Shown piece by piece: positions 1 to 8,855 of a stretch of DNA of 64,000 bases; within the stretch, counting starts at the first letter, position 1; every line of letters starts with the position of its first letter. The DNA is taken from positions 1 through 64,000 of the forward strand of contig NZ_JAGSOY010000015.1 in NCBI RefSeq assembly GCF_018837975.1, in the 5' to 3' direction. The notes under the pieces were generated by a model that had not been told where the DNA came from, did not search any database, and saw nothing but the letters and a program-made list of their open reading frames with translations. The translations under genes were made by a program, and so were the position numbers. The DNA comes from Zooshikella harenae. Its GTDB lineage: Bacteria > Pseudomonadota > Gammaproteobacteria > Pseudomonadales > Zooshikellaceae.

Positions 1-336
1 CACCGTATAATCAGGTTGATCTGTACATTCTCGTGTTAAGGCACTATAGCCCTGAGGATTTTCTTTTTGCAACGATTCATTAGGTCCACACACTGCAATA
101 AAACCATACAGCACGTGGGTGAGGTTTTTAGCAGGAATATCATTAACGTGGAAGTTACGGCCATAAACGCCCCATTCAACAAAGTAAGTACCAACGACTT
201 TGTTGGCGTTATTTTGGAATAGTGCTGAATCATTATTCAACATGGTTGCGTGGGACAATCCGGATAAACCTAGCCCTATGGCGACACCAATGGCCAATTT
301 ATTAGGCAACCAGCGGCGTAATCGCGTGGTGTGCAT
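1..336 (-). CDS. GH18 chitinase, ChiA-like, N-terminal part only (runs off the left edge)
   Basis: The reverse strand opens an ATG at 336 preceded by a GAGGAG ribosome binding site about 8 nt upstream, and the frame stays open to base 1 (112 codons). A signal peptide is visible, with a basic start, a hydrophobic run IGVAIGLGLSGL and a likely cut after SHA near residue 30. After it comes VVGTYFVEWGVYGRNF followed by LTHVLYGFIAVCG, which I recognise as the first beta strand and following segment of the ChiA-type GH18 barrel (secreted chitinases that degrade chitin). The catalytic DxxDxDxE motif would lie outside the window, so activity cannot be judged. No fibronectin-like ChiN domain precedes the barrel here, unlike Serratia ChiA. 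The family call rests on memory of Serratia ChiA. Confidence 0.8.
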   Translation of the reverse strand, partial: MHTTRLRRWLPNKLAIGVAIGLGLSGLSHATMLNNDSALFQNNANKVVGTYFVEWGVYGRNFHVNDIPAKNLTHVLYGFIAVCGPNESLQKENPQGYSALTRECTDQPDYTV

Positions 337-1117
337 AATTTGTTCTCCTCAATGCATTTATTAAAGGCGTGCTTGTGTGGTCAATCACTCATTGAGTGAC
401 TGTTATGACACATTAAGTACACGCAAAACCTAATAACTCAGCAGTAAATACTTGTTGAGTGATGAGGTAAATAAGCTAGTTGTTGAGTAATATGTGTTAA
501 CTGGTTTTAGACATACATTAGATAAATAAAAGATTTTTAATATCTCGTTGTTTGTGTTTAAGCGGCTATTGATCCGCTGGCCTTAACTATCTGTATCTCA
601 TCGTCTTTTGTAGCGTTTCCTCCTTTTCTTCTGCTAGGGAGATAACAGCGGGTATGTGACACTTGTGGTCTTTTTATGCGTCGCAAAAAAACTTGCTGAA
701 CAAAAAAAGACGTGTTAGATGAAACAAATGAGAAAGCACACAAATGCCAAATAAGACACACGACGACTGCTGGATAGTTGTCCTTGAAGTTTAGCAAAGG
801 TTTGTTAAATAAAATGGTAAACCAGTTCCAAGTTTAGTAAATAATCAAATAAAGGGTAGGTCGTATTGAATATGAATTTACAGGCAAGAATTGAATAATA
901 AGTGCTAATGGTTAACGCGTAGTTTTGTTATACATTTCGCATTGAGTATATGTAGATAGGCTATATTATTGATAATAAATTGGAATAATTCAAGATAAAT
1001 AAAGATCAAAATAATTCAGTTTGTTCACTAAAAAACGCCTTTTGTCGTATTTTTTGATTTGGGAATCAGTGCAATCGAATATAATTTTACCTTTATAAAA
1101 ACCATTTAGTCCAACGT
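337..1117. other. Long AT-rich intergenic region upstream of the chitinase gene
   Basis: No convincing gene. The part next to 337 presumably holds the chitinase promoter. A 79-codon minus-strand frame at 558-797 exists, but it has no ribosome binding site or recognisable motif and I do not call it. The rest is AT-rich DNA without clear repeats until the dispersed repeat begins at about 1118. Confidence 0.5.
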
Positions 1118-1410
1118 CTGCATAACGTCCCTTCGAATACGCAGTGAATCCTTCCTTGGAGGCTGCTGTTTGTCAAGATCCAGTCGTTGTCTACATCGAA
1201 ATACCACAGGTGTTCATTTAATCATGATTAAGGTATAGCAAAATGTGGGTTTGCAGTGCTTGAGTTGGTTTGTGAAACAGGTGCTGGGAGTACCAGTACC
1301 GTGAGCAGTAGAGATCAGGGATGGTCTTCTGCTGTGGGAGGAACAAAATAATTCATGCGCTGCATTGGTGCAATGCCACATACATGAATTATTTTTATGT
1401 GCAACTGCCT
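1118..1410 (+). repeat. Dispersed repeat, copy A (plus orientation)
   Basis: This stretch matches, with many substitutions and several indels, the reverse complement of 48123-48392. Shared blocks include CTGCATAACG at the left end, GAGGCT.CTGTTTGTCAAGAT, GTGTTCATTTAATCATGATT, GGGAGGAACAAA, AATTCATGCGCTGCATTGG and ATTTTTAT.TGCAA near the right end. Copy A lacks the CCGCATCCTTGCGG hairpin present in copy B and carries an extra block of about 85 bp after the ATCATGATT motif. Within it a 13-bp inverted repeat, AAAATAATTCATG at 1345-1357 and its complement at 1383-1395, encloses a smaller GCATTG/CAATGC hairpin. It has no intact reading frame. It could be a degenerate non-autonomous element or a relic of a repeated coding fragment. 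Confidence 0.75.
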
Positions 1411-1432
1411 GGAGTTGTTGCTTTCATAATAT

Positions 1433-1462
1433 AAAAAAACAGAGACTAATAATAATCTCTGT
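1433..1462 (-). terminator. Intrinsic terminator of the glycogen locus
   Basis: Read on the minus strand: a 7-bp stem (ACAGAGA/TCTCTGT) with a loop of about 10 nt, followed at once by a run of seven T (the A run at 1433-1439 on the plus strand). It lies about 75 bp beyond the stop of the last minus-strand gene of the locus (1536). Confidence 0.75.
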
Positions 1463-1535
1463 CATGCGATTAGTTTTTTGAGTAATAGTTTTTTTACTCT
1501 GTTAGGGAGATAAGGTACAAATAAACGTTGTTGGT

Positions 1536-1910
1536 TTAGGCTGGGTTAATTGATTTCGTTGGCAGTTTATGTTGTTTAATATAAAAAACAGGTGTACCTA
1601 TGTAGGTAATATATAAATAGGTTGCTTTAGCATATTGTTGGGTCGTTGTTGATACTCTTATACCAATGATGGCATTTGCGTTTTCAGGCGCCATTAACAT
1701 TAATTCGTCAAGGGTTTCTTCATATTCATTACGTTTACGCTCTAAAAAGCCACGAATCAACCCTTTTTTGGAAATTTCAACAGCGCGGGTAATTTGCACC
1801 ATATTATACATGTGTTTTATACGATAACAGCTTGGTAATTCTTCTGTTGTAAGTAACAACTTATTACTGCGTTCTTCAACATAGGGCGTTATTTTTCGAT
1901 TGAGAAACAT
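1536..1910 (-). CDS. YbjQ-like (heavy-metal-binding domain family) protein
   Basis: A 124-residue cytoplasmic protein. The open frame extends up to 2027, but the ATG at 1910 is favoured: it has a GGTGAG ribosome binding site 5 nt upstream and begins 4 nt after the branching-enzyme stop, whereas longer versions would run into that gene. The order of features fits the YbjQ/UPF0145 fold: LLLTTEELPSCYRI at the start, a charged helix ERKRNEYEETLDELML in the middle, then ANAIIGIRVST and a final strand YITYIGTPVFY. Compared with typical members, the glycine-rich loop before the helix is shorter. Its biochemical role is unknown even in the family. Position suggests co-transcription as the last gene of the glycogen operon. 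Confidence 0.6.
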   Translation of the reverse strand: MFLNRKITPYVEERSNKLLLTTEELPSCYRIKHMYNMVQITRAVEISKKGLIRGFLERKRNEYEETLDELMLMAPENANAIIGIRVSTTTQQYAKATYLYITYIGTPVFYIKQHKLPTKSINPA

Positions 1911-1914
1911 TTTC

Positions 1915-3987
1915 TCACCCTGACTTTTGAGTAGACCAATACTGACGATTTTTAAGCACGATGGTAGTGCGTGTTGGTAAGTATAGGTGAAGTCTTTGTG
2001 GATGGCCTTCAATGGATGAATCTTCAACAGGCAGTGTCAGATGGGTAACATGGGTATCAATACGGCTATGACCGCCAAAGTCAGCATCATCACTGCTTAA
2101 AATAACTTCATACTCGCCAGCAGGTGCAGGAATTGGATAGTCGGTAAATGACTTTTCAGGGTGAAAATTGAATACCCAAACTAACCCTTGACGCTCAAAT
2201 GCCAGGACTTTATCGTCATCTCTCACCCATAGGATATGGACAGTACTATAACGAAGTACATCGTATGTTTTACATAGTGTAATTATCATGCGGTCAAAAT
2301 TATTGAGTAAACTATATTTTAAGTTGGGGTTATCGGCTAACGACCACTGTCGGCGTGCATGATGATATGACCAGTGATTACCTTCGCGAGGAAAGTCAAT
2401 CCATTCCGGGTGACCAAACTCATTACCCATAAAGTTTAGATAACCATGACCCGCAGTGCTCAAGGTTACCAGTCGAAGCATTTTATGTAATGCCATTGCC
2501 CGGTCAATGAGTAAATGTTCATCATCTCGATTCATATGCCAGTACATTGCAGCATCGGCTAAACGAAAAATAAGTGTTTTGTCGCCGACTAAAGCCTGGT
2601 CATGACTTTCTGTGTAACTTATGGTTTTTTCATCATGGCGACGATTAATAAGCTCTTGCCATAAATGAACGATTGACCAGTCTTCATCACGTATATCTTT
2701 AGTATATTTTATCCATAAATCTGGAATGCCCATGGCAAAGCGGTAGTCAAAGCCTATTCCACCATGTGCTGTGGAAAGGGCAAGACCGGGCATACCACTC
2801 ATGTCTTCGGCAATGGTTATTGCATCAGGACGGAGGCGATGAATAACCTGGTTGGCTAGGGCTAAATAGGCAAGGGCATCCAAGTCAACATTATGGCTAA
2901 AATAATGGTCATATGAGGTAAAGGCTTGGCCTAGCCCGTGGTCGTGGTAGAGCATGCTGGTAATACCATCAAAACGGAAACCATCCACGTTGAATGTATC
3001 CAGCCAATAACGGCAATTTGAGAGTAAAAAATGAAGTACTTCAGGCTTAGCATAATTAAAGCAGCATGAGTCCCAGGCTGGATGCCGTCCCCGTCCCCCT
3101 TCATGAAAAAACTGGTAAGAGGTCCCATCATATAAGCCTAAACCTTCTACATGATTGGTAACAGCATGAGAGTGGACTAAGTCAATGAGTATCGCAATTC
3201 CCATCCCATGCGCGGTATCAATGAGCTCCATTAATTCTTCAGGCGTACCAAAGCGTGAAGAGGGCGCAAAGTAACTGGAAACATGATAGCCAAAGGATCC
3301 ATAGTAAGGGTGTTCAGGAATACCCATAAGTTGTATCGTGTTATAACCTGCCGCTTGGATACGGGGTAATGTTTTTTCCGTAAACTCACGATAAGTGCCT
3401 ACTTTTCCCTCTTCCTGAGCCATGCCGACATGTGCTTCATAGATTAATGGGGCAACCTGTGGGCGTTTGAATTGATTTTGCCATTGATAGGGTGACTTGG
3501 GATGCCAGACTTGTGCGGTAAAAATAAGGGTTTGGTTATCTTGTATGACACGTCGAGCATAAGCAGGAATTCTAGGGCCTTCGCCACCATGCCAAATCAT
3601 ATGTAAACGATAATGTTGACCGTGGTGCAGGGCATCTTCAGGTAGTTGCAATGCCCAATGACCATGATCATCAATACGTTGAAACTGAAACTCAGAAGAT
3701 ATTTGCCATTGGTTCATGTCTCCCACTAAAAAAATTGCGGTGGCATTAGGGGCCCACTCATGTAATTGCCATTTATTATCACGAAAATGTAAGCCAAAGT
3801 ATTCATGACCACTGGCAATATCAATCAACTCGTTTTGGTTGTGACATAGCTGTTGGCGTCTGGCTTCAATAGCAATTAAGCGATGTGTTAATTGGCTACG
3901 GTAAGGCGCTAACCAGGGGTCATTGTGAATAATCGTATCGATTAAATGATGTATAGACATTGAGGGTGCGTTGACGATCGTATTCAT
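1915..3987 (-). CDS. glgB: 1,4-alpha-glucan branching enzyme, eukaryote-like GH13_8 type
   Basis: Forms alpha-1,6 branches in glycogen. There are 690 residues: an N-terminal helical stretch, a CBM48 domain around 65-165 (WAPNATAIFLVGDMNQW), the GH13 barrel from about 180 to 560, and a C-terminal beta domain. Catalytic signatures are visible: GFRFDG (nucleophile Asp near 340), IAEDMSG (acid Glu near 393) and TESHDQ (Asp near 460). The blocks YGSFGYHVSSYFAPSSRFGTP, DLVHSHAVTN and WDSCCFNY are typical of the eukaryotic/GH13_8 branch (yeast Glc3, plant SBE) rather than E. coli GlgB (GH13_9). It starts 13 nt after glgA and is followed 4 nt later by the ybjQ-like gene, so all three are likely one transcript. 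Confidence 0.9.
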   Translation of the reverse strand: MNTIVNAPSMSIHHLIDTIIHNDPWLAPYRSQLTHRLIAIEARRQQLCHNQNELIDIASGHEYFGLHFRDNKWQLHEWAPNATAIFLVGDMNQWQISSEFQFQRIDDHGHWALQLPEDALHHGQHYRLHMIWHGGEGPRIPAYARRVIQDNQTLIFTAQVWHPKSPYQWQNQFKRPQVAPLIYEAHVGMAQEEGKVGTYREFTEKTLPRIQAAGYNTIQLMGIPEHPYYGSFGYHVSSYFAPSSRFGTPEELMELIDTAHGMGIAILIDLVHSHAVTNHVEGLGLYDGTSYQFFHEGGRGRHPAWDSCCFNYAKPEVLHFLLSNCRYWLDTFNVDGFRFDGITSMLYHDHGLGQAFTSYDHYFSHNVDLDALAYLALANQVIHRLRPDAITIAEDMSGMPGLALSTAHGGIGFDYRFAMGIPDLWIKYTKDIRDEDWSIVHLWQELINRRHDEKTISYTESHDQALVGDKTLIFRLADAAMYWHMNRDDEHLLIDRAMALHKMLRLVTLSTAGHGYLNFMGNEFGHPEWIDFPREGNHWSYHHARRQWSLADNPNLKYSLLNNFDRMIITLCKTYDVLRYSTVHILWVRDDDKVLAFERQGLVWVFNFHPEKSFTDYPIPAPAGEYEVILSSDDADFGGHSRIDTHVTHLTLPVEDSSIEGHPQRLHLYLPTRTTIVLKNRQYWSTQKSG

Positions 3988-4000
3988 CCTTGAAATCTAC

Positions 4001-5515
4001 TTATTTACTAATGAGTGGACGACGTAACATCTTTTCATAAAGATTAATATATTGTTTAGCCGTATTAGCATGGTTATATGAAGTGATTGCTTCTTCCATG
4101 ATACGGTGAATTTGTTTGGCTTTGGTATCCATGGAGCGTTTATAAAAACGCATCGCTTGGTCAACAGCCCAGCGCAAACTTTCGGGATTATAATATTTAA
4201 ATAAAAAACCATTACCTCTATTTTTACGCGTATTTAAATCCGCAATAGTGTCATGAATACCACCTGTGTCATGAGCAATGGGTAAAGAGCCGTAAATAGG
4301 CCCTATCATTTGTGGCAATCCACAAGGTTCAAAAGAGGAAGGCATTAATACGAAATCAGAAGCCGCATAACACTGGTGTTCAAGGGTGTTATTAAAGTCG
4401 CAAACAGCAACACGCTCCTGAAACCCATGAAAGTGGACGATATCTCGAAATACTCTTTGGTATTCTCCATCTGCAACAAATACAATTTGTAGTCGTTGTT
4501 GCCAGTAGTCAGAAATTAAATGGTAAATAATGTCGGCTAACAGTTGACAGCCTTTTTGAACGGGATCAAGGCGGGAAGGCCAGAATAAAAGCGGAGCTTT
4601 GGGATCAACAAGTAGTCCCAATTGCTGTTGTACATGCTGCTTATTATGACGTTTTCCTGCAACATGTGATGCTGCATCATACTGTAAGAGCAGTTTGTTA
4701 TCTGTGAGGGGATTAAATGCCGGATCTGGCGCATTTAAAATACCATAAGCACAACCTGCGTAGTATTTATTAATGAGTTCTTGACGCAATTTGTCAGGAA
4801 CAAAGTGATGGTAACCTTCAACAATTTCCACTAAAAAGCGAGGACTAACCGTATTCACAAAGTGACCGGCAAATACGCCACTGGTCAGAAAGTCAACAGG
4901 GATTGATTCTCGTGCATTCTCATAACAATCAGCATAATCTTCAAAAAATAAATGTTGCCAAAACGCTGCCGCATCAATGCCTCGATCTTCAATGTGTGAC
5001 ATTGTGGCTTTTACACTATGGATATTGTGAATGGTGAATAAACAAGGGATACCCATTTTTCGGGCAAGTGAAGGAATAAGCCCTGTCATCCAGTCGTTAC
5101 AGTGAATAAGATCAGGTTGTACGCGAGGAATAATGTTATTAATGACTTCACGCTGAAAAGCTAACGATAGCTTGGTATTTTCCAAATAGTATGCGGAATA
5201 AACTCGATTTAGATAGTAAAAAACACGGTCCTCAGCTAAATGTAAACGGCTATTAGGCACCGTTTGGCGTAAATTTTGATATTCCTTTTGTAAAAAGGGA
5301 GCTAAACGATCTTTAAAAATAGCGCGATAATCAGGTAGGGCTACATGGACATCAGCTCCTTGGTTAAATAAAGCACTGATAAGGGCGGCAGACACATCCG
5401 CTAAACCGCCAGCTTTTGCGGTCAAATATTGAGCATAGCTACCCATTCTATCGGGAAGATAGGTCACCTCCGGTGTGACAATTAAAACACGGGGATTTTT
5501 CCTGCCGCCGTTCAT
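4001..5515 (-). CDS. glgA: Glycogen synthase, GT5 family
   Basis: Elongates alpha-1,4-glucan from an activated glucose donor. The 504 residues show the GT5 glucosyl-donor site KAGGLADV near residue 34, HCNDWMTGLIP near 140, and the C-terminal donor-binding block SSFEPCGLPQMIGPIYG followed by HDTGGIHDT. It is divergent from E. coli GlgA: the usual GIDxxxWNP element is replaced by GILNAPDPAFNP, and a WPSRLDPVQKG motif stands in for the usual SRL..QKG. The ATG at 5515 has GGAG about 8 nt upstream. It lies between glgP and glgB. There is no glgC in the window, so the donor (ADP- or UDP-glucose) cannot be deduced from context. Confidence 0.88.
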   Translation of the reverse strand: MNGGRKNPRVLIVTPEVTYLPDRMGSYAQYLTAKAGGLADVSAALISALFNQGADVHVALPDYRAIFKDRLAPFLQKEYQNLRQTVPNSRLHLAEDRVFYYLNRVYSAYYLENTKLSLAFQREVINNIIPRVQPDLIHCNDWMTGLIPSLARKMGIPCLFTIHNIHSVKATMSHIEDRGIDAAAFWQHLFFEDYADCYENARESIPVDFLTSGVFAGHFVNTVSPRFLVEIVEGYHHFVPDKLRQELINKYYAGCAYGILNAPDPAFNPLTDNKLLLQYDAASHVAGKRHNKQHVQQQLGLLVDPKAPLLFWPSRLDPVQKGCQLLADIIYHLISDYWQQRLQIVFVADGEYQRVFRDIVHFHGFQERVAVCDFNNTLEHQCYAASDFVLMPSSFEPCGLPQMIGPIYGSLPIAHDTGGIHDTIADLNTRKNRGNGFLFKYYNPESLRWAVDQAMRFYKRSMDTKAKQIHRIMEEAITSYNHANTAKQYINLYEKMLRRPLISK

Positions 5516-5713
5516 TCAAAACTCCATGGCATCATCTGCGGGATCACTTCGTGTGCAAGTTTCATCATGAAACAAAGTTAATTATCCAGAATTAAGTGTC
5601 TAGGTCTAATAATAGACAACAGTACGTGTGTTACTGTGAGGTTATAAAAATGTCACCTGACTGATAGGTATCCTAGCAAAGAAATATTGCTATTCTATGG
5701 CATTTTAACCGTT

Positions 5714-5771
5714 ATGAAACATTGTCAGTGATGCGGGATAATAAAACTGATCCTCACTGACAATGTTTCAT
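5714..5771. repeat. Perfect 18-bp inverted repeat between glgP and glgA
   Basis: ATGAAACATTGTCAGTGA at 5714-5731 is repeated exactly as its reverse complement at 5754-5771, with a 22-nt loop. It sits in the 287-bp spacer inside the minus-strand glycogen locus. Neither side carries a T run, so it is not a standard terminator. It could be an RNA-stabilising or processing hairpin, a weak attenuator, or a small inserted element. Confidence 0.8.
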
Positions 5772-5802
5772 AGATAGAAAGTCAAATAGCTAAGCAGTTG
5801 CC

Positions 5803-8355
5803 TCACTTACCCCATGTCAATAAGTGAGGTTGAAACCGAAGCCACTCGTCAAATTGGGGAACCGCTCGAACGGTAAAGCCATATTGTCCAGAACCGTCAC
5901 AGGTAATATCGCAACGATACAGATAGGAGCCATCTCCACGGTCTTCGGCAACGATCATGGGCGTTTCATGCCCGTCACACAGGTCATCAGCGCCATGGAG
6001 AAGTCCATAATAAAGCTGGACTTCGACCTCCTCAGGGGTGAGTTGACCAAGATGTACGACAGTTGACACATTAAACGTGTCGTTAACTTTGAATGGACCT
6101 CTGGAGCTACAGGTGGGGGATCCAATATGAATATGCTGCCAGTGTTGTAAGTAACGTTCGTGCTGGACAGCCAGTTGTTTTGCTTCAGCCCATTGGTTTT
6201 CACGTAAGGATTGCAGGCGCTGATGGGCTGGGATATAAAAACGCTCAGTATATTCTTTCACCATACGTAAGTTACAAAAATCAGCCATTGCCATTTTTAT
6301 GGACTCACGCATTTTATAAACCCATTGGTTGGGTATACCTCCAGGTTTTCGATCATAATAACAAGGCACGACATCGTTTTCTAAAACATTATAAAGCGCC
6401 TGGCTTTCGATGGCATCTTGATAATCAGGATCATGGTATTCTTCGCCATTACCAATTCGCCAACCACGGTCATCCGTATAACCTTCGCACCACCAACCAT
6501 CTAAAATACTTAAATTAAGCACGCCATTAACCGCAGCCTTCATTCCCGATGTGCCACAGGCCTCCATAGGGCGTCTTGGATTGTTCAGCCAGACATCACA
6601 GCCTTGCACCATCAGCCGTGCCGTATGCATGTCATAGTCTTCAAGGAACACGATTTTATGGCGGAAACGTTCCTGTTCTGCAAAATGAATTAACTGTCGT
6701 ATAACTTCTTTACCTTCATGATCTTTCGGGTGGGCTTTACCCGCAAAAACAAACTGTACGGGATGATCACTGTTGTTAATAATCGCTTGTAACCGGTCTG
6801 GATCACGGAAAATAAGGTTGCCACGTTTATAGGTTGCATAACGACGGGCAAAACCGATGGTCAGTGCATCCTGATCAAGTACTGACTCTACCGCACGCAT
6901 GACTCGGCGTGAGGCATTTCGACGACCATATTGTTGCGACATGTGCTCACGTACAGAGCGGATAAGTCGAGATCGACTAAGTTCATGGGCACGCCATAAA
7001 TCCTCTTCAAAAATATCATCCACTCGGGCCATATTTTCTTTCATGTGGGAGGCAAGATACCATTGTGGTCCTAAGTGACGCTCAAACAACATCACTATTT
7101 CGGGAGAGAGAACGCTGGAGACATGAATGCCATTGGTTACATGGCCAATGGGAACTTCTTCATCTGCACGACTAGGCCAAATATGGGTCCACATATGGCG
7201 GGCTACATGGCCATGTAGCTCACTGACACCATTACAATATTGAGCCATACGTAAGGCAAACAAAGACATACAAAAGGGTTCATGCTGCTGGTCATCTTTT
7301 TCTTGTCCCCAACGAATCATTTGCTCAACGGGCAAGCCAAACAGCTCACTGTACACTTTAAAATAAGGGGCAAGGAGTTCCGGAGAAAATTTATCGTGAC
7401 CTGCAGGAACAGGGGTATGTGTGGTAAACACGGTAGTACGAGGTACTATTTCCAGAGCGGTTTTTAAGTCAACCTGCTCTTTTTGTATGACTTGGCTGAT
7501 ACGCTCAAGATTGACAAACGCACAGTGTCCTTCATTAAGGTGAACTACAGAAGGATTTACTTCCATTGCCTCCAACACTTTCATACCACCAATACCCAAT
7601 ACAATCTCTTGGGTAAGCCGAGTATTATGTTCTGCAGCATATAAACGATTGGTAATTTCTTTTATTTCGTCTGAGTTTTCCGAAATGTAGGTATCCATTA
7701 AAAATAATGAAATACGACCAACCTGTAACTTCCAGGTTTGAAAATGAATAGGATGGTTAGGTGCAGGAATACTTATAATGAGATCTTGGCCATCTTCACC
7801 TTTGACTTTTTCCATTGGCAGGTGAAATAAATTAGTTTGAGGGTAATCTTCTTGCTGCCATCCATCTTGGTTAAGGTATTGGCTAAAATAACCATAGCGG
7901 TACATTAACCCTAACCCAATCAGTGGAACATCATTAACAGAAGCTGCTTTTAAGTGATCTCCAGCAAGAACACCTAACCCACCCGCAAAAATAGGTAGGC
8001 TTTCATGAATACCAAATTCCATTGAAAAATAGGCAATACAACCTTCTTTGCCAAAAGGGGTTTTCTGAGGATCTTGACGGGTAATGACGCGCTCATTAAA
8101 TTCCGTTTTGACCTTATTTAAATTAGAAAGAAAGCTACGGTCTTTAGCTAGCGCATCTAAGCGATCTTGCTCAATATACGTTAAAAAGGCTAGTGGGTTG
8201 TGTTTGGCTTTACTCCAAAGGTGAGGATCTATACGACGAAAGAGTTCAATGGCTTCAGGTGTCCAACACCACCAGAGGTTTCTTGAAAGGGTTTCCAGAA
8301 AGGCAAGTGGTTCTGGAATTTGTGGGTAAACCTGATAGCTAGTGATCATTTTCAT
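5803..8355 (-). CDS. glgP: Alpha-glucan (glycogen) phosphorylase, GT35 with DUF3417 N-terminus
   Basis: Releases glucose-1-phosphate from glycogen ends. About 850 residues. The start MKMITSYQVYPQIPEPL at 8355 is preferred over the upstream TTG at 8409, because this is where homology to the family (IPEPL..FLE.LSRNLWWCW) begins; no strong ribosome binding site is seen for either. The N-terminal DUF3417 segment is followed by GT35 motifs: AYFSMEFGIHESLPIFAGGLG near 110, TTHTPVPAGHD, HVTNGIHV, and the pyridoxal-phosphate lysine in ACGTSGMKAAVNG near residue 604. This is the short phosphorylase type rather than E. coli GlgP/MalP. The last roughly 80 residues look like an extra beta-rich domain. 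Its neighbours are a CBM48 protein 46 bp upstream and glgA 287 bp downstream. Confidence 0.88.
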   Translation of the reverse strand: MKMITSYQVYPQIPEPLAFLETLSRNLWWCWTPEAIELFRRIDPHLWSKAKHNPLAFLTYIEQDRLDALAKDRSFLSNLNKVKTEFNERVITRQDPQKTPFGKEGCIAYFSMEFGIHESLPIFAGGLGVLAGDHLKAASVNDVPLIGLGLMYRYGYFSQYLNQDGWQQEDYPQTNLFHLPMEKVKGEDGQDLIISIPAPNHPIHFQTWKLQVGRISLFLMDTYISENSDEIKEITNRLYAAEHNTRLTQEIVLGIGGMKVLEAMEVNPSVVHLNEGHCAFVNLERISQVIQKEQVDLKTALEIVPRTTVFTTHTPVPAGHDKFSPELLAPYFKVYSELFGLPVEQMIRWGQEKDDQQHEPFCMSLFALRMAQYCNGVSELHGHVARHMWTHIWPSRADEEVPIGHVTNGIHVSSVLSPEIVMLFERHLGPQWYLASHMKENMARVDDIFEEDLWRAHELSRSRLIRSVREHMSQQYGRRNASRRVMRAVESVLDQDALTIGFARRYATYKRGNLIFRDPDRLQAIINNSDHPVQFVFAGKAHPKDHEGKEVIRQLIHFAEQERFRHKIVFLEDYDMHTARLMVQGCDVWLNNPRRPMEACGTSGMKAAVNGVLNLSILDGWWCEGYTDDRGWRIGNGEEYHDPDYQDAIESQALYNVLENDVVPCYYDRKPGGIPNQWVYKMRESIKMAMADFCNLRMVKEYTERFYIPAHQRLQSLRENQWAEAKQLAVQHERYLQHWQHIHIGSPTCSSRGPFKVNDTFNVSTVVHLGQLTPEEVEVQLYYGLLHGADDLCDGHETPMIVAEDRGDGSYLYRCDITCDGSGQYGFTVRAVPQFDEWLRFQPHLLTWGK

Positions 8356-8401
8356 GAGGTAATAGCCTTGTGTGACAAATACAAAGAAAGAATAATCAAT
8401 G

Positions 8402-8710
8402 TCATACAATCACCACAGAATTTTCACAATTAGCGTAAGCATTAAAAATATATTTGTCAGCTTCTCGGTCATTTTCCCAGCGGCGATTATCGATTAAATA
8501 ACGGAATTGATATTCTTGGCCTGGACGTAGCTCAAGTGTGGCAGTGAAGTCACCACTTTTGAGGTATTTCATAGGGGTATTGTTGGTTGACCAATTATTA
8601 AAATCCCCAACGATGCACACATTATGTGCATTAGACAAAGATTCTTTAGGTATACGAAATGTAACTTTACAAACGGGCTTAGACTTTAAATATTGTTTTT
8701 TTAAACTCAT
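8402..8710 (-). CDS. Stand-alone CBM48 (isoamylase N-terminal / AMPK-beta-like) glycogen-binding protein
   Basis: A 102-residue single-domain protein. The ATG at 8710 (MSLKKQYL) is chosen because GGGGA lies about 9 nt upstream; the frame itself extends to 8731. The core CIVGDFNNW, then a loop, ATLELRPGQEYQFRYLID and RRWENDREADKY are the CBM48 hallmarks, including the tryptophan and YQFRYLID strand that line the glucan-binding face. There is no catalytic domain, signal peptide or membrane segment. It is the gene just before glgP in the same orientation, so it may tether phosphorylase or other enzymes to glycogen. That role is inferred from position only. Confidence 0.8.
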   Translation of the reverse strand: MSLKKQYLKSKPVCKVTFRIPKESLSNAHNVCIVGDFNNWSTNNTPMKYLKSGDFTATLELRPGQEYQFRYLIDNRRWENDREADKYIFNAYANCENSVVIV

Positions 8711-8855
8711 TGTTGCATTCCCCATTAACAACCCAGGAGTGACTGGCTTGTCTATGACTCAATGAAAGAGTGTAGATTATACCTTGGGCTATACAACAAA
8801 ATTTTTAACATTTAGCGATTGATAAATAGTGAATAAATAATCAATTTCCATTGAG

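Noticed and set aside
558-797. 79-codon minus-strand frame upstream of the chitinase gene
   Set aside because: No ribosome binding site, no recognisable motif or convincing signal peptide, and surrounded by non-coding AT-rich DNA.
5714-5771. Rho-independent terminator between glgP and glgA
   Set aside because: The hairpin is perfect but has no T run on either strand, so it is listed as an inverted repeat.
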